A DNA stretch of 64,000 nt from Micromonospora noduli (GTDB lineage: Bacteria; Actinomycetota; Actinomycetes; Mycobacteriales; Micromonosporaceae): NCBI RefSeq assembly GCF_003264365.1, contig NZ_PYAK01000021.1, positions 38,732-102,731 on the forward strand, written 5' to 3'. Position 1 is the stretch's first letter; each line of letters begins with the position of its first letter. Shown here piece after piece: positions 32,130 to 40,204 of the stretch. Made by a program: the position numbers and the translations under genes. Under the pieces are notes generated by a model that did not search any database, was not told the DNA's origin, and saw only the letters and a list, made by a program, of their open reading frames with translations.

Positions 32130-33119
32130 ATGACGACATTCGAGGTGGTCGCCGAGGGTCTGGGCAAGCGGTACGGCCCGACCCGCGCGCTCGACACGTT
32201 CGACCTGACCGTGCCGCCCGGCACGGTCCACGGACTGCTGGGACCCAACGGCGCGGGCAAGACGACGGCCGTACGGATCCTCACCACGCTGCTGCGTTTC
32301 GACACGGGAAGGGCCACAGTGGCCGGGTACGACGTGCTGCGCCGGCCGGACGAGGTGCGCGCCCGGATCGGGCTGACCGGGCAGTACGCCGCGGTCGACG
32401 AGATCCTCAGCGGCCGGCAGAACCTGGAGCTGTTCGGCCGGTTGTTCCGGCTCGGCCGACGGGAGGCCCGCCGACGCGCCGGTGAGCTGCTGGAACGGTT
32501 CGGGCTCGACGAGGCGGCGAGCAGGTCTGCCGGTGAGTACTCGGGTGGGATGCGTCGCCGGTTGGACCTCGCCGCCAGCCTGATCCGTACGCCGAGGGTG
32601 CTGTTCCTGGACGAGCCGACGACCGGCCTGGACCCGCGCAGCCGCAACCAGGTGTGGGATCTGGTCCGCGGTCTGGTCGCGGACGGGACGACGGTGCTGC
32701 TCACCACGCAGTACCTGGAGGAGGCCGATCAGCTCGCCGACCGGATTTCGGTGATCGACGCCGGTCGGGTGGTGGCCGAGGGCTCACCGGACCAGCTGAA
32801 GGCGATGACCGGCGGCGACCGGATCGAGGTGGTGGTCCGCGACGCGGCCGAGCTGAGCCAGGCGGCCCGTCTCGTCGCGCCGATCTGCGGTGCGGAGCCC
32901 GAACTCGATCCGGAGGTCCGACGGCTCAGCGTGCCGGTGCTCGATCGCGTCGCCGGCCTGGTCGACGTGGTTCGCGCGCTGGACGACGCCGGGATCGCGG
33001 TCGAGGACATCGGCCTGCGACGCGCGACGTTGGACGAGGCGTTTCTGCACCTGACCGGGCACCGGCCGGACGACACCCGCGAGCCCGTCGGGGCCGGACG
33101 AACTGTGGAGATGGCATGA
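32130..33119 (+). CDS. ABC transporter ATPase, DrrA/daunorubicin-resistance type
   Basis: The 329-residue ATPase has Walker A 'GLLGPNGAGKTTAVRIL', the Q-loop in 'IGLTGQYAAVDEILSGRQNL', signature 'YSGGMRRRLDLAASL', Walker B 'VLFLDEPTTGLD' and the switch His replaced by Gln in 'LLTTQYLEEADQLADRI', a common feature of DrrA homologues. The C-terminal ~85 residues form the regulatory extension of this subfamily ('GIAVEDIGLRRATLDEAFLH'). It starts 30 bp after the SARP gene. Its stop overlaps the permease start (ATGA). Together they form an efflux pump, probably for a hydrophobic antibiotic. Confidence 0.93.
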   Translation: MTTFEVVAEGLGKRYGPTRALDTFDLTVPPGTVHGLLGPNGAGKTTAVRILTTLLRFDTGRATVAGYDVLRRPDEVRARIGLTGQYAAVDEILSGRQNLELFGRLFRLGRREARRRAGELLERFGLDEAASRSAGEYSGGMRRRLDLAASLIRTPRVLFLDEPTTGLDPRSRNQVWDLVRGLVADGTTVLLTTQYLEEADQLADRISVIDAGRVVAEGSPDQLKAMTGGDRIEVVVRDAAELSQAARLVAPICGAEPELDPEVRRLSVPVLDRVAGLVDVVRALDDAGIAVEDIGLRRATLDEAFLHLTGHRPDDTREPVGAGRTVEMA

Positions 33120-33901
33120 CCACTGCGATCGCCGACGGCTGGACGATGACCAGGCGGAACATGACCCACGTGGTCCGCGCGCCGGAGGAACTGATCCTCT
33201 ACTTCTCGCTGCCGATCATGTTCGTGTTGGTCTTCGGGTACGTGTTCGGCAGCGGCATGCAGGTGGCGGGTGGCGGCAACTACCGCGAGTTCCTGCTGCC
33301 CGGGGTCTTCGTGATGACGATGCTGTACGGGCTGGGGGCCACCGCGACCGGCGTGGCGCTGGACCTCAGCCGGGGCGTGGTCGACCGGTTCCGGTCGATG
33401 CCGATGGCACGGTCCGCGCTGATGACCGGTCGCAGCGCCGCCGACCTGCTGCGCGCCCTGCTGGAGATGTCCACCCTCCTGGTGTGTGGCCTGCTCGTCG
33501 GGTGGCAGTGGCGACAGGGTGTCGGCAAGGCGATGCTCGCCGTCGGTCTCCTCCTACTGCTGCGAATCGCGATCACCTGGGTCGGGATCTACCTGGCGTT
33601 GCTGGTCCGCAACCCGGAAACGGTCGGTGTGATCGTCTTTCCGGCGGCGTTCCCGTTGAGCGCGATCTCCAACGTCTTCGTGTCGCCGGAGCTGATGCCT
33701 CCGGTCATCGGGACGATCTCGGAGTGGAACCCCTTGTCGGCCACAGTGGCGGCGATCCGCGAACTGTTCGGCAACCCGGGCCTGGGTGGAGACTCCTGGC
33801 CGGCGGAGCACGCGATGCTGTTGGCGGTGCTGTGGCCGGTGCTGCTGATCGCGACGTTCGCCCCGCTGGCCGTGCGCCGCTACCAGCGGCTGAGTCGTTG
33901 A
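33116..33901 (+). CDS. ABC-2 type permease, DrrB-like
   Basis: The 261-residue permease has six predicted helices, starting 'EELILYFSLPIMFVLVFGYV'. 'NYREFLLPGVFVMTMLYG' is the ABC-2 signature region, and 'DLSRGVVDRFRSMPMARSAL' is the cytoplasmic coupling loop typical of DrrB. 'EWNPLSATVAAIRELFGNPG' is the conserved segment before the last helix. The ATG overlaps the ATPase stop by four bases, so translation is coupled. The pair forms a dimeric exporter in the plasma membrane. Confidence 0.92.
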   Translation: MTTAIADGWTMTRRNMTHVVRAPEELILYFSLPIMFVLVFGYVFGSGMQVAGGGNYREFLLPGVFVMTMLYGLGATATGVALDLSRGVVDRFRSMPMARSALMTGRSAADLLRALLEMSTLLVCGLLVGWQWRQGVGKAMLAVGLLLLLRIAITWVGIYLALLVRNPETVGVIVFPAAFPLSAISNVFVSPELMPPVIGTISEWNPLSATVAAIRELFGNPGLGGDSWPAEHAMLLAVLWPVLLIATFAPLAVRRYQRLSR

Positions 33902-33966
33902 ACTCCTCCGGGCTGACGCTGAAAAGGTGAGCGGTGTGTACATTCCGTGATGTGGTCAGGGGTGCG

Positions 33967-34671
33967 ATGAGCGAAGGTGATGTTCTCCGGCGTCTGCGCG
34001 AGTTGGAGCTTGCAGACGTGGGAGAGGCTCTGGACGATTCTGACCAGACGGAGAGGCTCCTGGCAGGGCTGCCGAGCGTCTATGCAGCAGCTCTTCGCAT
34101 CGCGAACGGATTCACAGTGCACAGCGGCATGAACCGCGTCTTCGGGGTTCGGGAGGACCGGCATATGGATCTCCGGTCCTGGAACGAGGTGGAGGGATGG
34201 CGATTCGCCTGGGGCGAAAAGGCGGATCCCTCCTTCCTTATGTTTGGCGAGACCGCGTTCGGAGATCAGTATGCGCTGCGTTGGACCGGAAGCTCCTACG
34301 AGGATGTCGTCTACCTCCTCGACGTGAATCTTTTGAGCGTCCGTCCCATCTTCAATTCGTTTGCGTACTTCTTGGATCAGGAGATCGTGCAGAATGCGAT
34401 AAGCCCTTCCCACCCGACGGCACTGGCTTGTGTCGAAAAATTCGGCCGCGTGCCTTTCAATGAGAATGTTGTCCTTACGCCTTCCCTTTTATTGGGTGGG
34501 TACGAGGACGTTTCGAATATGGTGAAGATCGACAGCTACGCCGCGATGATTTATGGGGGCGACATTTATACTGCGGTGGTGTCGGCGCCTGACGAGGCGG
34601 CTGTTGTGGGAGTGGAGCCCTGGGTTGATGACATCGGTCGGCCAAGGCTGCGCGTCGTGTTCGCGGACTGA
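33967..34671 (+). CDS. SUKH/SMI1-KNR4-like protein of lower GC content
   Basis: From ATG 33967 the 234-residue protein reads 'LAGLPSVYAAALRIANGFTV' and 'DPSFLMFGETAFGDQYALRW', followed by 'YEDVVYLLDVNLLSVRPIFN'. This is the succession of Leu-Pro, NG, and FG..D.Y..R strands seen in SUKH (SMI1/KNR4) immunity-type proteins or the T6SS Tdi1-like fold. Codons have many A/T third positions (e.g. TTT, TAT, AAT, GAT), in clear contrast to both neighbours, which points to recent acquisition. No toxin gene is next to it. An upstream in-frame start (33934) is possible. The family assignment is by pattern only. Confidence 0.55.
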   Translation: MSEGDVLRRLRELELADVGEALDDSDQTERLLAGLPSVYAAALRIANGFTVHSGMNRVFGVREDRHMDLRSWNEVEGWRFAWGEKADPSFLMFGETAFGDQYALRWTGSSYEDVVYLLDVNLLSVRPIFNSFAYFLDQEIVQNAISPSHPTALACVEKFGRVPFNENVVLTPSLLLGGYEDVSNMVKIDSYAAMIYGGDIYTAVVSAPDEAAVVGVEPWVDDIGRPRLRVVFAD

Positions 34672-34699
34672 GGCCGCTTCCCCTGCCAGAAGGGGTAAC

Positions 34700-35938
34700 T
34701 CAAGGTCGTGAGGTGCGGGCGGCGTACCAGACAGCGCCGAGCGCCAGCACACCGAAGCCGGCGATCACGCTGCTCAGCGGCAGGTTGACCGCCAGCAGCA
34801 GACAACCGAAGAGCCCCAGACCGGCGAGCACCCGGACCGGCAACCGCCGGTCCGGGTCCCGGCCAAGGGTGAGTGCCGCAGCGTTGGTGATCGCGTAGTA
34901 GACGAGCACCGTGCAGCTGGAGAAGCCGATCGCGTCGCGTACGTCGCCGAGCAGCACCACCACGATCACCACGCCGGCGACCGCCAGTTCGGCGCGGCGC
35001 GGCACCTGGTGCACCGGGTGCACGGCGGCCAGCGCGCCGGGCAGGTCACGGCGGCGGGCCATGGCGAGGGTGGTCCGACCGACCCCGGCGACCAGTGACA
35101 GCAGCACCCCGACGACCGCGATGGTGGCACCGGCGCGGACCACCCACGCCAGGCCGGGCAGCCCGGCGGCGGTCACCACGTCGACCAGGGGCGCGGCGGA
35201 ATCGGCCAGCCGGTCGGCGCCGAGCACGCCGAGGGTGACAACGGCCAGCACCAGGTAGATCACGAGCACCACCCCGAGCGCCAGCGGCACCGCGCGCGGG
35301 ATGGTCCGCTGCGGGTCGCGGACCTCCTCGCCGAGCGTGGCGATCCGGGCGTACCCGGCGAAGGCGAAGAACAGCAACCCGGCGGCGGTGAGCACGCCCC
35401 GCGCCGAACCGCCGGGCTCGCCGAGCCGGTCCAGGTGCACCGGCCCACCGACCAGGCCGACGACGGCGACCAGTGCCAGCACCGCCAGCACCAGCGCGAC
35501 CAACGCCCTGGTCACTGTGGCGGTCTTGCCGATGCCGCGCAGGTTCACGGCGGTCACCGCGAGCACCGCGCCGACGGCCACCAGCCGGGCCTGGCCCGGC
35601 CAGAGGTACGCCCCGACGGTCAACGCCATCGCCGCACAGCTCGCCGTCTTGCCGACCACGAAGCCCCAGCCGGCCAGGAACCCGGCGAACGGCCCGAGGC
35701 GCTCCCGGCCGTAGACGTAGGTGCCACCGGACTCCGGGTAACGGGCCGCGAGTCGCGCCGAGCTGGTCGCGTTGCAGAAGGCGACGAAGCCGGCCAACCC
35801 GAGCGCGGGCAGCAGGCCGCCACCACCGGCCGCCGCCACCGCCGGGCCGAAGACCACGAAGACGCCCGCGCCCAGCATCGAGCCCAACCCGATGACAACC
35901 GCATCGGGTACGCCCAGCCGCCGCGCCAGTTGATTCAC
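34700..35938 (-). CDS. APC-superfamily amino acid permease
   Basis: The ~412-residue permease has about twelve hydrophobic helices. TM1 is broken as in LeuT-fold carriers ('DAVVIGLGSMLGAGVFVVFG', with G-S-M-L-G-A-G), and TM2-3 contain 'NATSSARLAARYPESGGTYV'. 'GLLFFAFAGYARIATLGEEV' is the conserved TM6 region with E-E before 'RDPQRTIPRAV'. It probably imports or exchanges an amino acid or polyamine. The GTG at 35938 is taken as the start because it avoids the PAP2 gene; an ATG at 35980 would overlap PAP2 by 31 bp. The two are probably one transcript with PAP2 first. Confidence 0.85.
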   Translation of the reverse strand: MNQLARRLGVPDAVVIGLGSMLGAGVFVVFGPAVAAAGGGGLLPALGLAGFVAFCNATSSARLAARYPESGGTYVYGRERLGPFAGFLAGWGFVVGKTASCAAMALTVGAYLWPGQARLVAVGAVLAVTAVNLRGIGKTATVTRALVALVLAVLALVAVVGLVGGPVHLDRLGEPGGSARGVLTAAGLLFFAFAGYARIATLGEEVRDPQRTIPRAVPLALGVVLVIYLVLAVVTLGVLGADRLADSAAPLVDVVTAAGLPGLAWVVRAGATIAVVGVLLSLVAGVGRTTLAMARRRDLPGALAAVHPVHQVPRRAELAVAGVVIVVVLLGDVRDAIGFSSCTVLVYYAITNAAALTLGRDPDRRLPVRVLAGLGLFGCLLLAVNLPLSSVIAGFGVLALGAVWYAARTSRP

Positions 35939-35949
35939 GAACCAGAACC

Positions 35950-36717
35950 CTAGGGGTACGAGGTGAACGGCCGGTCCCATCCGCGTAACCGGCCCGGGAG
36001 CGGCACCCCGTCCCAGGGTGCCCGGTGCAGCAGCCGGTCCAGGAGCAGGCCCAGCAGCAGCCCGGCCACCGAGTCGGTCAGCCAGTGCCAGCCGAGATAG
36101 GTGGTGGTGGTGAGGACGACCAGCGGCGGCACGACGCGGATCACGGTGACGAGCCGGGCCGGCAGTTGGCGGCCGAAGCTGCGGGCCAGCGGGGCGAGCA
36201 GCATCGCGATGACCCCGTACCAGACGATCGCGTTGGCGACGTGCCCCGACGGGTAGGACTGGGCGAACCGCACCGGCAGGTCGTCGTGGAACAGCGGCAG
36301 GGTCTGCTCGGGCGTCAGGAACGGCTCCTTGACGCTGGCGCTCGGTGCCGCCCGCGCGGTCCAGATCTTGAGCGGGCCGATCGTCAGGTTGGTCAGCACG
36401 AACGCGACCACCGGAGGCAGGATCGGCCGCACCGACCGCAGCCGGACGGCCAGCAGCACGCCCAGCCCGGCGGCGATCAACGTCAGCGGAGTGCCCTGGC
36501 CGAGGAAGTTCAGCACCCGGGCCACCCAGTACGCGGCGGCCGGCCGGTGCCCGTCGGCCCAGTCGGCGACCGCCCGGTCCAATCCGAAGAGCTGGTCGGC
36601 GGCGAGCGCCACCGTCAACCCGACCAGACCGACCAGCAGGAGCACGTCGAACCACCAGCCGGCCGGGCGGACGGGCCGTAGCCGCAGGTCACGTCGTACC
36701 GCTGTGGGTTTGAGCAC
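35950..36717 (-). CDS. PAP2-family phosphatase
   Basis: The 255-residue membrane protein carries the three PAP2 motifs in slightly altered form: 'LKIWTARAAPSAS' (KxxxxxxRP with Ala for Pro), 'YPSGHVANAIVWYG' (PSGH with the catalytic His) and 'YLGWHWLTDSVAG' (the second His with Asp). Six hydrophobic helices surround them. Enzymes of this group remove phosphate from lipid phosphates such as undecaprenyl diphosphate or phosphatidate. The start is GTG 36717. The C-terminal tail (RLRGWDRPFTSYP) is hydrophilic. It is divergent from the DUF4032 gene, 90 bp away. Confidence 0.9.
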   Translation of the reverse strand: MLKPTAVRRDLRLRPVRPAGWWFDVLLLVGLVGLTVALAADQLFGLDRAVADWADGHRPAAAYWVARVLNFLGQGTPLTLIAAGLGVLLAVRLRSVRPILPPVVAFVLTNLTIGPLKIWTARAAPSASVKEPFLTPEQTLPLFHDDLPVRFAQSYPSGHVANAIVWYGVIAMLLAPLARSFGRQLPARLVTVIRVVPPLVVLTTTTYLGWHWLTDSVAGLLLGLLLDRLLHRAPWDGVPLPGRLRGWDRPFTSYP

Positions 36718-36807
36718 GCGACCACGCTACCGGCCCGGCGCGAGACCGGGGTGTGCGGCGCTGTGGGCCCAACCACGATCAGGGGCGGATGAGGGGGGCG
36801 ACCAGTC

Positions 36808-38031
36808 ATGCTTGTGCCCGTGCGGATCACGTCTGCCCTCGTGGACCCGGCGCTGCTCGACCTGCCCTGGTCGACACCGCTGGAGGAGTGGCCTGCCCAA
36901 CACCTGGTGGCGCTGCCACAGGGCATCTCCCGGCACATCGTCCGTTTCGTCCGGTTGGGCGACTACGTGTACGCGTTCAAGGAGACCCGCGAGCGGATCG
37001 CCGAGCGGGAGTACGACCTGCTCCGGGCCCTGGAACGGATCGACTTTCCCTCGGTCGAGGCGGTGGCGGTCGTCGCCGACCGGCAGACCGAGGACGGGGA
37101 GCCGCTCGAATCGGTGCTGATCACCAGGCATCTGCAGTTCTCGCTGCCGTACCGGGCGCTCTTCTCGCACACCCTCCGGCCGGAGACGATGAGCCGGCTG
37201 CTCGACGCGCTCGCCGCCCTGATCGTGCGGATGCACCTGACCGGCTTCTTCTGGGGCGACTGCTCGCTGTCGAACACGCTGTTCCGGCGGGACGCGGGCG
37301 CCTTCGCCGCCTACCTTGTGGACGCGGAGACGGGTGCCCTGCACAACTCGCTCTCCAACGGTCAGCGCGGTGAGGACCTGGAGATCGCCCGGGTGAACAT
37401 CTTCGGTGAGGCGCTGGACCTGCAGGCCGCCGGCCTGCTGCATGAGTCCATCGACCCCGAGGTGGTCTGCGAGGAGGTCGTGCAGCGCTACGAGCGGCTC
37501 TGGCACGAGATCACCTATGAGCAGGCGATCGAGCGGGAGGCCCGGCACGACATCGAGGGCCGGATCCGCCGCCTCAACGAGCTGGGCTTCGACGTCGCCG
37601 AGGTGGCCATGTCGTCCATCGACGACGGGCGGTTCCTGGTTCGGCCGAAGGTCGTCGACGCCGGCTACCACACCCGCCGGCTGCTGCGGCTGACCGGGCT
37701 GGACGCCGAGGAGAACCAGGCCCGCAAGCTGCTCAACGACCTGGACGCCTACCGCGCGGAGAGCGACCTGATCGACGAGCAGCAGGCCGCGCACCGCTGG
37801 CTCACCGAGGTCTTCGAGCCGGTGGTCCGGGCCGTCCCCGCGAACCTGCGCCGCAAGCTGGAGCCGCAGGAGCTGTTCGCCCAGATCATCGAGCACAAGT
37901 GGCTGCTCTCCGAGAAGGCCGGCCGGGACGTCGGCATGCGCCACGCGGTCCAGTCGTACCTGTCCGACGTGCTGGTGCACCGCCCCGACGAGCAGGCCGT
38001 CCTCGGCGTCGAGGTCCCCGCCATCGGCTGA
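36808..38031 (+). CDS. DUF4032 domain protein (kinase-fold-like)
   Basis: The 407-residue protein belongs to the actinobacterial DUF4032 family. Its N-terminal half looks like an atypical small-molecule or LPS-kinase fold: 'VRLGDYVYAFKETRERIAER' gives a Lys at the position of the ATP-binding Lys, and 'GFFWGDCSLSNTLFRRDAG' resembles the HGDxxxxN catalytic loop with Trp for His. 'YLVDAETGALH' supplies a DFG-like Asp. The C-terminal half ('EVVQRYERLWHEITYEQAIE', 'RLTGLDAEENQARKLLNDLD') is the DUF4032 part. GAGGGGGG precedes the ATG. A phosphotransfer activity is possible but unproven. Confidence 0.88.
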   Translation: MLVPVRITSALVDPALLDLPWSTPLEEWPAQHLVALPQGISRHIVRFVRLGDYVYAFKETRERIAEREYDLLRALERIDFPSVEAVAVVADRQTEDGEPLESVLITRHLQFSLPYRALFSHTLRPETMSRLLDALAALIVRMHLTGFFWGDCSLSNTLFRRDAGAFAAYLVDAETGALHNSLSNGQRGEDLEIARVNIFGEALDLQAAGLLHESIDPEVVCEEVVQRYERLWHEITYEQAIEREARHDIEGRIRRLNELGFDVAEVAMSSIDDGRFLVRPKVVDAGYHTRRLLRLTGLDAEENQARKLLNDLDAYRAESDLIDEQQAAHRWLTEVFEPVVRAVPANLRRKLEPQELFAQIIEHKWLLSEKAGRDVGMRHAVQSYLSDVLVHRPDEQAVLGVEVPAIG

Positions 38032-38087
38032 GCTGGGCCTCCGCCTGCTCCGGCGGATGCGAGCGCCGGCGGGGACGGACGCCCCCG

Positions 38088-39197
38088 TCACTCCACCCAG
38101 GAGCCTCCGCGCAGCACCCGCACCACGTTGAGGTCGTCGTCGAGCACCACCAGGTCGGCGCGGAGACCCACCTGGAGGGCCCCGAGCCGGTCGCCGAGGC
38201 CGATGGCCCGCGCCGGGGTGGTGGCCACCATCCGAGCGGCGTCGGCGATCGGGATTCCGGCGTTCACGGCGTGCCGCAGCGCGGCGTCCATGGTCAGCGT
38301 GCTGCCGGCGATCGCGCCGTCGCGGGCGAGTCGAGCCACACCGTCGGCGACGGTGACGGCCTGGCCGCCCAACTCGTACTCGCCGTCGGGCATGCCGGCG
38401 GCGGCCATCGCGTCGGTGATCAGTGCGGCGCGGTCCGGGCCGGCGGTCGCGGTGACGAAGGTCAGCATGCCGTCGTGCAGGTGCACCCCGTCGGCGACCA
38501 GCTCGCAGATCACGGTGGGCGCGTCGAGCAGGGCCACCACCGGCCCCGGCTCACGGTGATGCACCGGCCGCATCCCGTTGAACAGGTGGGTGCCGACACT
38601 CGCGCCGGCGGCGACCGCGGCGCGGGTCTGCTCGTACGTGGCGTCGGTGTGGCCCACCGCCGTCACCACCCGCTGCGCGGTGAGCAGCTTGATCGCCTCC
38701 AGCGCACCGTCGCGCTCCGGGGCCAGGGTGACCATCCGGATCGCGCCCCGGCCCAGTTCGATCAGCTCGGTCAGCTCGTCGGTCGACGGGTCGCGCAGGT
38801 ACTCCGGGTTCTGTGCGCCGCAGCGGGCGGCCGACAGGTACGGCCCCTCGAAGTGGATTCCCGCCAACACGCCCTCGTCGACCAACGGGGCGAACGCCTC
38901 GGTGGCCGTACGCATCAGCGGAAAGGGCGCGCTGACCAGGCTCGCCAGCAGCGTGGTGGTGCCGTGCGCGAGGTGGAAGTCGGCCGCCGCGCGGGCCTCG
39001 TCGGCGTCCCCGGTGGTGAAGGTGTGCCCGCCACCGCCGTGCGTGTGCATGTCCACGAATCCGGGCAGGATCCAGTGCCCGTCGCGCACCGACGGATACT
39101 CGGCCACCGCTGTGATCCGATCACCGTCCCACTCGACGCAGCCCTGTCGGACGACTCCGGTCGGGGTCACCACTCGGCCGTTCACCCGTACGGTCAT
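38088..39197 (-). CDS. nagA: N-acetylglucosamine-6-phosphate deacetylase
   Basis: The 369-residue amidohydrolase removes acetate from GlcNAc-6-phosphate. Metal ligands and active-site residues are visible in 'PGFVDMHTHGGGGHTF', Glu in 'GIHFEGPYLS', His in 'TAVGHTDATYEQT', His in 'VGTHLFNGMRPVHHREPG' and the catalytic Asp in 'ALITDAMAAAGMPDG'. The length is typical of NagA. The ATG overlaps the upstream kinase stop (ATGA). With the ROK kinase and SIS gene it converts internal GlcNAc into glucosamine-6-phosphate and then into glycolysis or cell-wall synthesis. Confidence 0.95.
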   Translation of the reverse strand: MTVRVNGRVVTPTGVVRQGCVEWDGDRITAVAEYPSVRDGHWILPGFVDMHTHGGGGHTFTTGDADEARAAADFHLAHGTTTLLASLVSAPFPLMRTATEAFAPLVDEGVLAGIHFEGPYLSAARCGAQNPEYLRDPSTDELTELIELGRGAIRMVTLAPERDGALEAIKLLTAQRVVTAVGHTDATYEQTRAAVAAGASVGTHLFNGMRPVHHREPGPVVALLDAPTVICELVADGVHLHDGMLTFVTATAGPDRAALITDAMAAAGMPDGEYELGGQAVTVADGVARLARDGAIAGSTLTMDAALRHAVNAGIPIADAARMVATTPARAIGLGDRLGALQVGLRADLVVLDDDLNVVRVLRGGSWVE

Positions 39198-40144
39198 CGC
39201 TTCTCCTGATGGTCACGGACACCGATGGCGTCCAGGGCGAGCAGGGCGGCACCGAGGCAACCAGCCTCGTCGCCGAGGGCTGCCGCGACCAGTTGCGGCT
39301 CCCGGTGGAAGGTCATTCGTTCGTGCAGCGCCGCCCGCAGCGGGGTCAGCAGCAGGTCTCCGGCCTGGGCCAGGCCGCCGCCGAGCACGATCGTCGCCAC
39401 GTCGAACAGCGCCTGCCCGCTGGCGAGGCCGTCGGCGAGCGCCTCGACGGCCTCCTGCCAGACCTGTCCGGCGAGCTGCTCGCCGGCCGCGGCCCGCTCG
39501 GCCACCCCGGCCGCCGTCACCGGGGCGTCCGCGGTGTCGCCAGCGAGTTCGGCGTAGCGGCGGCCGATCGCGGCGGCCGACGCCATCGCCTCCAGGCAGC
39601 CGGGGCGGCCGCAGCCGCAGCGTGGACCGTCGGGCCGGACCAGGATGTGGCCGATCTCCCCGGCTGCGCCGTGGGCCCCCACCGCGGCCGTGCCGTCCAC
39701 GACGTGCGCGGCGGCGATGCCGGTGCCGATCGCCACGAACAGCACGTGCCCCGCGCCGCGTCCGGCGCCGAGCCGGGCCTCGGCGAGACCACCGACACGC
39801 ACGTCGTGGCCGAGCGCCGTCGGCAGGCCGAGCCGCTGCACCATCAGGTCCCGCAGGGGTACGTCCCGGAAGCCCACATTCGCCGACCAGACCGCGACGC
39901 CGCGTGCCTCGTCCACCACCCCGGGCACGGCGATGCCGACCGCGATCGGGGTGAACCCGTCGGCGCGGGCCTTGTCGGCCAGCCCGCCGGCCACCTCCAG
40001 GATGGTGCCGACCACGGCGGCCGGGCCGCGTGCGGCGTCGGTGGGGTGCCGTTCGGTGCGCACCACGACGCCGTCCGGTCGGACCAGGGCGCACTTCATG
40101 CCGGTGCCGCCGACGTCCAGCGCAACGACCACGCGGTCGCTCAC
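39194..40144 (-). CDS. ROK-family sugar kinase, probably N-acetylglucosamine kinase
   Basis: The 316-residue protein has the ROK ATP-binding 'VALDVGGTGMKCALVRPDG', the sugar-binding 'GHDVRVGGLAEARLGAGRG', and the ROK zinc motif 'GEIGHILVRPDGPRCGCGRP' followed by GCLEAMAS (HxCxCGxxGCxE variant). 'TIVLGGGLAQAGDLLLTPL' is the C-terminal domain element. Its position directly before nagA suggests phosphorylation of GlcNAc (or glucosamine) at C6. The start is GTG 40144, and the message reads GTGAGCGACC. Only 55 bp separate it from the SIS gene, and that gap appears to be an inserted short element. Confidence 0.9.
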   Translation of the reverse strand: MSDRVVVALDVGGTGMKCALVRPDGVVVRTERHPTDAARGPAAVVGTILEVAGGLADKARADGFTPIAVGIAVPGVVDEARGVAVWSANVGFRDVPLRDLMVQRLGLPTALGHDVRVGGLAEARLGAGRGAGHVLFVAIGTGIAAAHVVDGTAAVGAHGAAGEIGHILVRPDGPRCGCGRPGCLEAMASAAAIGRRYAELAGDTADAPVTAAGVAERAAAGEQLAGQVWQEAVEALADGLASGQALFDVATIVLGGGLAQAGDLLLTPLRAALHERMTFHREPQLVAAALGDEAGCLGAALLALDAIGVRDHQEKR

Positions 40145-40204
40145 GGCGCCAGCTCGGTTCGCGACTGCGGGGCTCGCAACCCCGGCTCACTCCTCGCGCT
40201 CACG
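40138..40204. repeat. 59-bp inserted element bounded by CGCTCACG direct repeats
   Basis: CGCTCACG occurs at 40138-40145 and 40197-40204; the 51 bp between include a GGGG/CCCC hairpin around TCGCAA. On the coding strand the left copy contains the SIS stop (GCGTGAGCG) and the right copy the ROK start (GCCGTGAGCG). Deleting one repeat plus the insert restores a GTGA stop/start overlap, the same arrangement as the kinase-nagA junction. This reads as an insertion with an 8-bp target duplication. Confidence 0.6.
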
